Source: Hyparrhenia diplandra (taxonomy: Eukaryota; Streptophyta; Magnoliopsida; Poales; Poaceae). From it: 64,000 nucleotides of DNA. The first letter of the stretch is position 1, and each line of letters begins with the position of its first letter. Location: NCBI GenBank assembly GCA_015847255.1, contig JADLZK010005563.1, forward strand, positions 310,001 to 374,000. The letters are read 5' to 3'. The translations under genes and the position numbers were made by a program. Below, piece after piece: positions 54,000 through 64,000 of the stretch. The notes under the pieces were generated by a model, which saw only the letters and a list, made by a program, of their open reading frames with translations, was not told the DNA's origin and searched no databases.

Positions 54000-56345
54000 C
54001 TCACCTTGCCCCCCGGATACCACGCCGCCGTCTTCGCGGGCGCCGACCGAACGCCCACCCGTGGTGGAGGCGCGTGTGGAAGCCCGTAGTGTGGCATCCG
54101 CGCGCCGAGGAGGAACGCCACCGGCCACGTGTACTCGTGTGTGCACTCGGGCCGACCGGATAGGCTGGATGGGGTGGAGAAGGGCCACCGGAGGAGTCGG
54201 GTTCGAACCCGCCGAATGTGGGCTGCACAAGTGTGAGGCGATCTCATTAGTACCGCAGTGAGCCGCACATGCCAAATAAATGAACAACAACATATACTCA
54301 CCGAGATGCTCGGGAGGAGGAACGGGAAACGGGGGTGGAGCGAACGGCGAGGGAGGCAACGGAGGCGGGGTCACACCCGGATCCGGGAGGCCCCAGAAGT
54401 AGCTCGCCACGCCCCGCACCGGCGCACCGAAAGTCTTGCGTGATTGCCTCCAACTCCCGCCGATGGGCCTGCCGGGCCGCCCGCCTGGCCGCAAACTCTT
54501 CGCCGGGCCGCCCGCCTCCCAGCCTCCCGCCGCCATCCGGACTGCAATATTACAACCGTAACATTGAAACAATGCATAGGTAGCGAAAATGTGTAAAACC
54601 CATGAACGACCGATGAAACTGAAGTTACCTGCATCGTCGCGCATGGAGCTCGACCGCCGAGGTGCTATGGGGATGTCGGTGGAGGTCGTGCTCCTTGAGC
54701 GAATCACCCTGCTTTGTCAGCAGGACGGTCGATCGCGCCATTGGCCATCCGTAACCGCCGCGGCTTCCCTCTCCTCCCAACCTCATCACCGTGTCGTGTC
54801 CGGGCGCGGTGGCTCGGATCAAAGTCCTCCCCATAACGCTGCTTGGCCGCCCTCGTCATGGGTAAGCTTGGGGTGGACGCCGGGCGTTGCATGCACGCCC
54901 GGGCCCCGCCCGGGTCGCAGACGTTGGCCGGTCGGTCGATCCGCCGCCGTGAGTCAAGGCCCACCCAGCGCATCTCGACCTCCTGGTTTCCATGCTGGCG
55001 GCTGAGGGAGAACACGTAGATGGTTAGAAGTGAAGAGATTTGAGCGCTTGAATAAAAATATCAACACAATCGTACCCATCTATCCATATACACCGGGAGG
55101 GCCACGCCTGCCTTGGTGGTGTGGAGCGCCTTGCATCTCCAGCGACACCTCCGACGGAGTCTCTTGTACGCCGCACGTCTCGTCCAAGAGCCACTTGTCC
55201 ACAATGGCCTCCCAAAGAAGTCCTTGTACTTGCCGCACCACTCAGGACACATCCGCATGACATAGCAGAGGATTAATGGAAGTCCGCTTATTTTTTTTAT
55301 TGAAGAAATCTGAATAAATGCGTTCTACGAACCCGGATGTCTTGCTCTCGGTGAGGTCGGTCTCCTCCCGGAGCAAAGCATCTCCCTTGCTTCGTTCTTC
55401 TTCACCACCTTGCCAAGCACGTCGGCGTTGTAGGAGGTGATGCAAAGAACACGCCGCCTCGTGGTACAGGTCCTTGAGTCGTTCTCGGCAGACTCGTCCC
55501 GCACTCTAGCGGCCTCCTCCTCCTTCCCCGCCCCGCACGTGAAGTAGTTCTCGCATACGAAAACATGTATCATTCAATTATTTAAGAAACATAGTATTCA
55601 AACGACGTGAAGTAATCCCGCATACACACTCACCCAAAAGTCCGTCTTGATCTTCCCTGGCAAGTCTGCCCTCGTTCACGCCGCAGAAGTGGTCCCACGC
55701 CCGGGGAACCTCCCTCCCGTTGTTCCCGAGGTCCACCGTGCCGTGGTAGTTCTCTCTAATCAGCGGGCTCGGATGCCATTGATATGGCGCCGCGACCCCC
55801 TCCGCTTACAATCTTCCGATTCTTGCGCGACGAGGCATTAAGACAAATTGTTAGTTTGAAGTTCGATTTTCAACATGTCATATGAAGAAGTAGTGAAAAT
55901 ATCAATGGCTACTTACTTTTCACCGTTGGGTCGAATCACGGGCGGCGGTGAACAGGGATCGGCCCCCGTGGGAGGCTCGAGGCCCCGCTACGGTAGACCT
56001 TGGCGGCACTCGAGGAGGACGATGTGGACAGGTGTCTCTTCGCACTGGAGTCCGAGTCCGAAGCGGTGTGGGCCGACGAGGGCTGGCCCGACGACGGCCC
56101 CGCGGGTCCCGACGCCGCCCCCGGCCGGGTCCGGACGACGACACAAAGTCAAGCCTCCTCGTGGACGGACGACGTCGGCCGCGCCTCGACGTCTCCACCG
56201 TCGGGGGCTGCTCGTCGGCCTCCTCCTCGTCGGCCTCCTCCTCGTCGGCGTGGGAGAGGGTGGGGGGTCTCGCGTAGGGGGACGGACCCCCTCGTCGACG
56301 TTGCCGCCTTCCGCTGGCATTTTGTCGAGTCCCTGCAAAGACAAA
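54000..56345 (-). pseudogene. En/Spm second gene (Transposase_24-like), broken
   Basis: Minus-strand pieces: a Pro/Arg-rich N-terminal part beginning near 56345-56300 (KMPAEGG), a middle segment with YKDFFGRPLW near 55225 and, in overlapping frames, an Arg-rich basic part, then RWVGLDSRRRIDRPAN and TRAAKQRYGEDFDPS near 54970-54820, and a Gly/Pro-rich end. These motifs occur in the plant 'Ptta/En/Spm' proteins that bind subterminal repeats. The frame changes several times and no continuous product can be read. Some breaks may be introns. Confidence 0.65.
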
Positions 56346-56589
56346 TAGTAAAACAGTTAGTATTGCAAAATGAACGAAATATAATTGAAAGGTAACAATA
56401 ATAACAAAATAGTATTACATGATTTAGAAATTATCTCCCGAATGCCTAAGGCTGGGATGTAGTCATCACTATCGCTACCACTATTGTAATCATCAATGTC
56501 AACACCCTCATCATCCGTATCGTCCTCGGCAAGTGCATCGCCCTCCACAGACTCCTTCGCGCACCGGCCTCCATCGTTCAAGAATTTAC

Positions 56590-57170
56590 GGGTCCTTAGC
56601 ATCCTCGCACCTCATCACCCTCGTCCTCATCGATGGCGTTGTCTACTTCCATGCCCATCCGTGAAAAGAATGTCTATCTCCAAAAGTCCTTCTAGCCCCT
56701 CGGGTTGATAGAACTCTTGAGTGTTTGGGTCGGGGTTGTAATCATCATCGTTCGAACAGGCGCTTTACCGTGCGGCGATGGCCGCTGCACAAGGTACCAA
56801 CCCGCAAGGTCCGCGTGTTTTTGGCACGCCCATGGGAGGTAATAAACTTGTGTGGCGTGTATATTAGCCACAATATAGACATCCTCTCCTCCATATACGG
56901 AATCCTCGTCAATTTTGACTTGCCCAATCGTAGGGTCCACTTTCGTGTCATCGGGATCGAACCAATGGCATTTGAATACCACTAGCTTGAGCTCTTTAGG
57001 ACCCCGAAGTTGAGCTCATATATTTCTTCGACTATGCCGTAATAGTCCTTCTTATCCAAGCCGGGCGTCACGAACTCCGGTGCGCGTTGTTTTTCGGTTG
57101 GGCCGACTCTCCTCGTAGCTTCTCGTGCGAAACCGATAGCCATTCACATCATAAGCGGTGAACGAAAGTG
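56590..57170 (-). pseudogene. TNP2-type transposase, C-terminal domain only
   Basis: On the minus strand the order is VNGYRFRTRSYEE-type text (about 57150-57110), a frameshifted linker, then VVFKCHWFDPDDTKVDP, DSVYGGEDVYIVANIHATQVYYLP and GWYLV (about 56990-56800). This is the DUF4216 region that ends CACTA TNP2 transposases. An acidic tail (DDTDDEGVDIDDYNSGSDSDD, about 56540-56470) may belong to it or to the next gene. The large N-terminal catalytic transposase domain and DUF4218 region are absent, which marks an internal deletion. Confidence 0.75.
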
Positions 57171-58058
57171 TGATGAAGTGTGGAGATGTCGGGTTTCAGC
57201 CATTCGACGTCACAACTTGCTCGAAACTTTTTCAAAATTTTTCATAGCCTCCCCATGAGATGACAAGACACCACGACAAGTTTTGTGAATTTTGAACCGT
57301 TTGGAATTTATAGATTTTAAAAAACACTTTTTTCACGCGTGACTCCACATGTTCGGCACATAAATGTTCGAAATTTCAGGCGAGTCCCCTGGATTTTAGC
57401 CAAAACATACGCCAAACATGGTGAATAACATTTTGAATGACCACTGTCCATTATTTCATGTACTGCAGTTCAAATTTGGAGTCGTCAAGAAAATGCAAGA
57501 AAATAGAAATAATTCATGAAATATAGCAAAACAGCGTGAAATTCTCCCAAATTGTGAATATGACATGTAATTAGGGTACTAATGGCACACAAAAAATATG
57601 GGGACGAAAAATAAAAAAAAATTAACTCTTTGCCGAGTGCCGTATGTGGCACTCGGCAAAGACAGTATTTGCCGGAGTGCACGGAAGTTTGGCACTCGGC
57701 AAAGCGTCGCGTTTGCCGAGTGCCTGATCGTGAGACACTCGGCAAAGGTGACGGAGAGCACGGCCGTTTGTTCTGTTATCCTTTGCCGAGTGTAATATTT
57801 TTGCCGACGGCCGGACACTCGGCAAAAGTGTTGTTTTTCGAGTGCTGTGCTTCGCCCGACGGTTAGGCACTCGGCAAAGCTGTCTTTGCCGAGTGCTGAG
57901 GTTGGCACTCGGCAAAGGTGTTATTTGCCGAGTGTGCGGCGGTTGCCACTCGGCGAACCTCTTCGCACTCGGCAAAGACGCGGTTTCCTGTAGTGTTTGC
58001 CCCTGTTAATTGCTGTAGTACGCGTACTAGAGTACTACTACTCCGTGAAATGCGGGGA

Positions 58059-58117
58059 TTCAAAATTCAAAAGTCAGAGAGAATGAGAACCGAAGGGTCG
58101 ATCCATCCTGTGTGAAA
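58059..58117 (+). repeat. Repeat shared with 52625-52686, copy 2
   Basis: It contains TTCAAAATTCAAAAGTCA, GAACCGA and CCTGTGTGAAA in the order seen upstream of the CACTA element. It lies about 330 bp before the F-box start codon, so the other copy may be a displaced piece of this promoter region. Confidence 0.65.
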
Positions 58118-58149
58118 CTGAAACCCAATGCACGGGGTTCAACAGCCTG

Positions 58150-58356
58150 TGTGAACCTGCGCTGGGATTTAAGTGCGGCCGCGAGCTACTGCCTATTTCA
58201 AGCAACACACGACGACTGCAATTCGTACGTGGAGAAGCGAGCGAGGCCTCTCTCCGCCGGCCATCAGACATCAGCCATCAGGTGAGTTCGTTTGTGCCTG
58301 ATGCCTTCCTGCCCACTCCCTGGTCCTCCACTAATCGTCGTTTCTGTCCCTCGCAG
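58150..58356 (+). other. 5' leader and leader intron of the F-box gene
   Basis: A donor CAG|GTGAGT at 58281/58282 and an acceptor CCCTCGCAG ending at 58356 define a 75-bp intron in the untranslated leader, 30 bp before the ATG at 58387. The true transcription start is not known; 58150 is nominal. Confidence 0.6.
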
Positions 58357-58386
58357 GGGCTAGCGACGGTGCTCTGATCGGCGGCG

Positions 58387-60710
58387 ATGGCGCCTCTGAC
58401 GAGACGCCAGAAGAAAGCCCTTGCCGCGGCACCTCCAGTTCCGGACCCCGAAGACCGCATCAGCAACCTTCCAAAGGAGATCAAGGAGGAAATCGTATCC
58501 TTCCTGCCGGCGCATGATGCCGTGCGAACGTGCGTCCTCGATCGCACGGACTTGGCGCGATGTCTGGAAGTCCTCCAGGCGCCTGCTCATCACGGGCAAC
58601 TTCGTGAAGGAGGTCGGTGAATTCGTGGAAGGCCTGCTTCGCGCCCGAGGTGACGCGTCCCTTCACGTGAGCAAGTTCGAGTTTCATCAGGTCATCAAGG
58701 AGGAGGACTACGACGATTACATGGATTACGGGGACTTCTACCTCGACCTTGATGACGATGAGAGCCTCAGGAGATGGATCCGCAGTGTCCTGAAATGTCA
58801 AACTAACATGCTCCAGATCGACATATCTGCTCATCAGAGCTTAAGTGGCTACTTACAGATGGGCAACAAGGTCCTCGTCTCGCAGCACTTGATAAAGCTA
58901 GAACTCACAGGCGTATGGTTCTACTGTCGTTGGTTCAACTTGGATGGCTGTCCGCCTGTCCTGCACTAGAACATCTAGAGATTAACAAGTGCTGCATGCG
59001 CGGTGTGAGGAGGATGTCGTCCCTGTCAGTTAAACGCCTCATCATCAGATCCTGTGATTCTCATGGGGGTTGTAAACGATTTCAGATATGTTTTCCACGT
59101 GTAGTTTCTTTGTGGTTGGATGTCGACGATGTCAGGACTCCCTTGCTGGAGAGAATGCCAGACTTGGTGGAGGCAAATGTCAAGATTAGCTCGGATAATT
59201 GCAAGTGTGATGACCTCATCGCTTGTTATCATGTTACAAGGGCTGGTGACACTTCAGATTTTGATTCTGATACCGAGAAAGACAATGGTCCATTTGACTA
59301 TGCTAGACAAAATAATAACTGTGTGGTCCTTGAAGGTTTAGCACAAGCAAGAGATCTAGTGCTGATAGATGATAGCCAAACGGTATGTCCACTCAACATA
59401 TTCGTCCTTTCGATCATTCATTAATACTGTGAAACTATATACATTTTCGAGTCAGATAATTGTCTATGCTGATTGCAATTTATATATTTCCATCCTCATG
59501 TATTCCCACCATCTGAACTTCGTAAGTAAATTTTACAGTTTGTATTTCTTATCTTTTTTTCCTTCTGTGTGCCATCTGTCCAGTATATTTTCAGAAGGGA
59601 TTTGAGGTGGTGCCCTACCTTTTTCAATTTGAAGACCCTGAAACTCATTCAAGAATACAAACGTGAGCCGGCTGATTGCAGTGTACTTGAGTGTATGCTT
59701 GAACATGCACCACTTTTAGAGGAACTCACATTTATTCTAAAAAAGGTAAACTATTTCTAAATGGGGAACAACGGTTGCACTCCTGAGTTCTAGTAATTGA
59801 ACTTTGTGACTTTGTTTCAGGTGGGACCACCGGAAAAATATAAAGTGGAAATTAAAGGATACCCTGATACAAAAGTGACATCGACCAAAATATCGCAGCA
59901 CCTTCGGATAGTCAAGATCGTTTGTGAAAGAGTCAATGGAATATCTGTTAATGTCCTGAATTTATACGCTCAAGATACGTAAGATGACCATTAACTCTGC
60001 TTTTACTCTACATTTGTATGTATTATATTAGGAATATATATACTAGCAACACAATGTCGATGGAATATCACTAACACAAACATGACATGGAAAAACTTTG
60101 ATGCTTTACTGTTTCCAAGCATATATTCTGCAAATAATGAAATGTAGCAATTACACAAATGCCATTAAAAGAAACGGAATTTTTAAACCAACAGTTCAAG
60201 ATAAATGAAGGTAGCCCATTTTTTGCAGGATAGAAAACACACTTAAAAGTGGTTCTTCTCTGAATATGAAAATGTATATTAGTTTGGATCATGTGGTTCC
60301 ATGCTGAAGTACCACATCGAATAATTTTGTTATGAGATGTGGCTGGTTTGGACAAAAATTGGGGACTTAAATATTTTTGAGACCTAGGTATACAATGTTA
60401 TATTTTATTCCATATTCTATTAAAAATGATGGCAAATTTTTATAGAGTATTAAAACTGATGTCAAATTTCAAGAATGTGAAGGCAGCATTTGTATTTTGT
60501 TGAGGCTTATTGAGTACTCCAGTTGTCTTAGGTGTCAATTATACTCCATTGCAACAAAGCATTTGAGTAATTAGCTTATGGTTCATTTTCATGAACAAAA
60601 TTTTATGCACTGCATTGTTATATTCTTGCATAGATCCTTTCCATTTTTCGCTAGGTTGAGCGATGCCCCCCCTTAACTTATCATGCTTATCATGTTTGTG
60701 CAGGTTTTGA
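58387..60710 (+). pseudogene. F-box/LRR (FBD-type) gene with two small frameshifts
   Basis: The ATG at 58387 starts MAPLTRRQK, then an F-box DRISNLPKEIKEEIVSFLPA and, after the first shift, TWRDVWKSSRRLL. Leucine-rich segments follow (LVSQHLIKLELTGV, ALEHLEINKCCMRG, SLSVKRLIIRSC, LVLIDDSQT). Exons: 58387-59382, 59584-59745, 59821-59978 and 60704-60710, each bounded by GT and AG and all in phase 0 except the last junction, ending at TGA 60708-60710. The last exons carry LLEELTFILKK and VLNLYAQDTF, as in FBD proteins. F-box proteins link substrates to SCF ubiquitin ligases. The first shift is near 58540 (about four extra bases, GATC) and the second near 58950 (an 8-bp partial duplication of TGTCCGCC). 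Apart from these the gene is complete, so it is either a young pseudogene or affected by consensus errors. A related fragment lies at 12354-12725. Confidence 0.85.
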
Positions 60711-62050
60711 GACCACGGTTACAAAATAGATGAGCCACCTTCGTCATGGCATCCACCATACTATCAGGGATCATCCTGTTTATCAGTTCACTCCAACTCC
60801 TATGACCATGCTAATATCTGGCTCAATGTTCCTGTCTGTTTCCTATTATGTTTCAAGAAAAACAAAATAGAGAGAAGTATTTGGTTTACCAACCTATGCT
60901 TATCCGTTATTGGATACTTCGTTTCTTCTATAAGTCAATCATAGATATCTTAACTGTTCTTGTATTACTGCAGTATTTGAAACAGTAAGATGTTATGCAA
61001 TTATTCAGGTTAATCATTATGCTTTGTTAAAGGTTTTCTTTATAATCTCTATATATTACATTATGTTTTGGGATATTGTTTCGAACATAACAATCAAACA
61101 ATGGATAAAAAGAAAACGTACAGGAAAGAACTTATGAAGCAGCAGTTGCAGCACTATGAACTAAAACAAAATATTAAACTGATGAATCAATAAAGCAAAA
61201 AATTTTGTTGCTTTCCAATGTGGACATTTTTGTACACAAGCATGAAACTGCTATGCTTGGAGGTCAATTAATGAGACCTACCCCAAGAAAAGGTGTCATG
61301 ATAAAGCAATTCCAAAATTACCATTGTATTAATGAGGGAGCCACATCAGTGACACGAAGGGAGCACGACTGGGAGGGCCGGAGGAGGCGGATCCGGGAGG
61401 AGAGCTCGGCGACGGCAAGCAGTCGCCTGCGGTGGCCGAGCTCTGGCCAGTTACGGCGACATCGGCCTTTTTTTTTTTTCGCGATACGAACGGACCAGTC
61501 TGTGTGGCTTCGTGCAAATACACATAATGTCATTTTTGTGTTTCCCTTCATAACAGTACACTTACTAATATATCTCCCTACCAGAACGAATGGAAGGCCA
61601 TACAGCTAACCAACAAATTTTTAGTGCCACAATGATAAGTTCAAAAAAAAATAAGGCCATATATCTAAAGTGTACTTTTATCAGGCCCTGTAGATAATTC
61701 TCCCATAAAGAAATACGCCACTTAGTGTTTTTGCAGCGACCTAGTTCTTTGAATCAAGTCTAGCTAAAGGGAACATGTTAATGGCAAACTGAATTTTGAA
61801 TTGGAGTGTCCTTAAAAGAGCAATTGAGAATAGACGAGTTAGTGCAGTTAGTGAAGTAACTAAACTAGCTACTTCTATTAGCACTAAAACTACTACAAGA
61901 GCTACAACTAAACTATAGCGCTACTCAAGAAACAACCAACTAATGTATATCAATGAAAATACAAGAGTACATACAATAGGTGCACTTACTAAATGCCTTC
62001 CTAAAAGTCCGGAGGCATTTTTGGACATGATTATCTCCGGTAATCGTTGA
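60711..62050. other. 3' flank of the F-box gene and spacer
   Basis: AT-rich sequence without a recognised gene. A 134-codon frame at 61205-61609 contains a GC-rich patch (61370-61460) but no domain. Confidence 0.4.
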
Positions 62051-62054
62051 TGCC

Positions 62055-62464
62055 ACCAAAGGAAGCGTGGACCTAGCAAGTAGGGGCACAGTCGCGACGT
62101 AGTGGCTGAGGCGATGGCTAGGGCTGGATGGGGCGGTGGCGACACGTGGTTACATCGTTGTGGCATGGGCGACGGCGCTAGGGCAGGACCAGCAGGCGAC
62201 GGCTAGGGTTTGGGGAAGGAGAGCGAGAGCTTGAGAGCTAAAGACTTCTGGTTATTTTCTTACTTGATTTGCAAATGTTACATGGCACTAGTATTTATAG
62301 TCTCAGCTGACTTGACTCCTAAGCAACCTCGGACATTCTTATAAGATTGGATACTCCTTTCCTAACAAACCCAAACTCTAACGAACTCTTTTCTAATCTA
62401 TTTGGACTCGATAAGGTAAACAAATAGCGGCGTCAGCATCAACGGTGGCGGTCGCGCTGCTACA
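62055..62464 (-). repeat. Copia-like LTR remnant, minus orientation
   Basis: Read on the minus strand, the sequence starts TGTAGCAGCG, has a TATAAATA box (complement at about 62292-62299), a CTCTCAAGCTCTCGCTCTCC leader-like tract and a GC-rich part with CCCTAGCC motifs, then a TGGCATCAACGATTACC primer-site-like sequence and an ATG. This layout is usual for grass Copia 5' LTRs and leaders. No second LTR and no pol were seen, so it is a solo or truncated copy and the boundaries are approximate. Confidence 0.45.
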
Positions 62465-62562
62465 ATAATTTGTGTGCGTGTGAACCTAATCTGAGGCGCG
62501 AGGCCTGGTTGGTGCACCGTTTAGTGCCACCCGCGCAAAGACATCATCGGGTGCGCTCCACT

Positions 62563-63782
62563 CACTAGTAACGAAATGATTTTGCGTGATACTGCAAAAT
62601 ATTTTCCGTGGTGGGCACTTCTTTTGCCCATCACAGAAAATGCCGCACCACATCCAGTTTTATTTTGCGTGGCGGGCATGTTTTTACCCGCCACGAAAAT
62701 TGATTTTTTGCGTGCCGGGCACCTTAACATGCCCGCCACAGAAAATACGCTTTTTTTTCCGTGGCAGGCGTGTTAAGGTGCCCGCCACGCAAAATCAATT
62801 TTCCTTGGCGGGCATCCTAAAAGGCCCGCCACGCAAAAGAGCAGGCCTAATAGGCCCAGATAAGCCCGCAGACAGCCGTCGTTGTACAAATAGTAGGTGT
62901 TAGGGTTTTATTTCACTCACTCCCTAAATCTCCTCTGTCCCTTCTACAGACCGGAGGTGCCTCCCTCTCTTCCCTCTTCCCTCCGAGATTCCCTCCCCAC
63001 ACACCTCCCTCTCTTCGATCCGCACACACCTCCCGCAGACACCGTGCCATGGCCTCGATCCGCGCACGGGCACCCTCCAGCGGCGGCACCGAGCACGCAG
63101 GGCCCCCCATCGCCGGCGACGCGTCCTCGGCGACCCGGCGTGGCGGATCCGGTGGGCGAGCCCCATCCAGCGCGGTAGATCCGGCGGGCGAAGTTTCCAT
63201 CCGGGCGCGGGCGGTGCCGGGCGGTGAGCTCCATCCCTTGCGGCGGCGCCGGGCGGGCAGGCTTCTAGCGTGGCAGATCCAGCGGCGAGGTCCATCGGCC
63301 GCGAGCTCCATCCGGCGCGGTGGATTCGACGGGCGAGCTCCATCCCCGCGGCGGCGCTAGCGGCGGGCTTCTCAGCCGCGCCGGCGGGCTCGGGCTGCCC
63401 TTGCTCCATCCGCGGCAGGGTCCGCGACGGATCCAGCGGCGGGGTCAAGGTGAGGTGGTTCGGCGACGGCGACGGCGGGATCCGGTCGAGTCCCGCAGAT
63501 CCGGCAACGGCGGGCTCCACCGTGGCGGCAGACTCGCTACCCTAGATGGGCTCGGCGGGCCTATCTAGGGTTTCTTCTTTTTTATTATTTTTTTGAAATC
63601 TTTAACCGTGACGGGCACATGTAACTCGCCCGCCACGTGAAATCAATTAACCGTGGCGGGCAATCGTAGCCCGCCACAGGAAATCCACCATTAATCGTGA
63701 CTTTTGAAGGGTGACGGGCTCAAATGCCCGCCACGCAAAAATGAAATTCGCCCCGTCACGCATAACAATTTCGGTACTAGTG
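62563..63782. mobile_element. Non-autonomous CACTA element, 1.2 kb
   Basis: The left end CACTAGTAACGAAAT and right end complement CACTAGTACCGAAAT agree. The exact 3-bp duplication ACT flanks the element (62560-62562 and 63783-63785). Subterminal GTGGCGGGC motifs and complements fill 62610-62840 and 63600-63750. The GC-rich core (63040-63540) holds degenerate GGCGAGCTCCATCC-type units and compositional open frames on both strands. No transposase is present. Architecture and ends match the CACTA element at 16051-31989. Confidence 0.92.
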
Positions 63783-63787
63783 ACTGA

Positions 63788-63949
63788 GGGCTTGTGTGGA
63801 AGCACACCTATCCACCTCAATTTATATGTTTTGGGGTGGAAAGTACCACCTGAATCCATGTGTGTTAGAGTGGAAAATAGTTCAATTTCCACCCCAACCA
63901 CCCTAACACATGTGGATTGAGTTGAATACAACTACATCCAAACAAGCCC
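63788..63949. mobile_element. Small Tourist-like MITE
   Basis: The left end GGGCTTGTGTGGA pairs with the right end TCCAAACAAGCCC, and the inner halves are also partly complementary (GGGGTGGAAA and TTCCACCCC). The flanks are TGA and TAA, a possible mutated TWA duplication. The element directly follows the CACTA insertion. Confidence 0.5.
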
Positions 63950-64000
63950 TAAAGTGGCACCACTGCCGGTCTAGGGAGCGGTTGTAGCATTTTATGCTAG

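Larger units (their letters stand above)
53178..57995 (-). mobile_element. En/Spm-type CACTA transposon, 4.8 kb deletion derivative
   Basis: The ends CACTACAGGA (53178-53187) and TCCTGTAGTG (57986-57995) are exact complements, flanked by TTT (53175-53177 and 57996-57998). Dense subterminal TTTGCCGAGTGC and GCACTCGGCAAA motifs occupy 53195-53660 and 57628-57980, the binding sites of the element-encoded DNA-binding protein in this superfamily. Coding remnants are on the minus strand: the C-terminal part of the TNP2-type transposase and then the second En/Spm protein. The catalytic transposase region is missing, so the copy needs a helper. Confidence 0.95.

Noticed and set aside
61205..61609. 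134-codon plus-strand frame downstream of the F-box gene
   Set aside because: Half of it is a GC-rich Arg/Ser patch and half AT-rich spacer; no domain or splice evidence.
62913..63568. Open frames up to 198 codons on both strands
   Set aside because: Same situation as above, in the core of the CACTA element at 62563-63782.

Overview
The window looks like plant nuclear DNA from a grass (Poaceae), most likely a panicoid such as the sorghum/sugarcane/maize group. The reasons are the dense nesting of grass-type transposons (CACTA elements with TTTGCCGAGTGC or GTGGCGGGC subterminal repeats, Stowaway and Tourist MITEs, a Tat-type Ty3/gypsy element, a PIF/Harbinger element with its Myb-like partner gene), GC-rich coding islands beside AT-rich spacers, GT-AG introns and plant gene families (NLR, F-box, GH19 chitinase). 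The species call is inference. No tRNA, rRNA, bacterial operon or CRISPR array was recognised.

Layout. 0-3.3 kb: a Helitron-like end and a 5'-truncated LINE whose reverse transcriptase is split by a 379-bp foldback element with a perfect 9-bp target duplication. 3.3-11 kb: degenerate repeats, a Stowaway MITE and a 902-bp non-autonomous CACTA element, with no convincing gene. 11-12.7 kb: the 3' end of a Ty3/gypsy chromovirus abutting an F-box/LRR gene fragment. 13.7-15.6 kb: the 3' part of an NLR disease-resistance gene, frameshifted and internally duplicated. 16.05-32.0 kb: a small CACTA element (target duplication AAA) split by a 14.7-kb Tat-lineage LTR retrotransposon (target duplication CCCGC). 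Its decayed gag-pol lies on the plus strand, and a separate intron-containing gene lies antisense between pol and the 3' LTR. 32-34.5 kb: spacer with a 186-bp element flanked by an 8-bp duplication. 34.5-39.2 kb: a PIF/Harbinger transposon with both of its genes on the minus strand. 39.2-43 kb: MITEs and truncated CACTA sequence. 42.96-46.68 kb: a short gypsy-type LTR element (target duplication GTGAA) holding gag and protease remnants and an unassigned reading frame where RT and integrase should be. 47.07-47.95 kb: a hevein-domain GH19 chitinase gene with a TATA box but a broken catalytic domain. 48-53 kb: spacer, GC-rich ORF island, (GA)n and Stowaway. 53.2-58.0 kb: an En/Spm CACTA element (target duplication TTT) with transposase remnants. 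58.15-60.71 kb: an F-box/LRR gene with all splice sites readable but two small frameshifts. 61-64 kb: a Copia-like LTR, another non-autonomous CACTA (target duplication ACT) and a Tourist-like MITE.

The host loci present (NLR, F-box, chitinase) are typical fast-evolving grass defence or ubiquitin-ligase families and each is disrupted as read. Most of the DNA is nested mobile elements. Several exact target-site duplications allow the insertion order to be read directly. Single-base indels are common, also between the two LTRs of the Tat element, so some frameshifts may be consensus errors and not real mutations.
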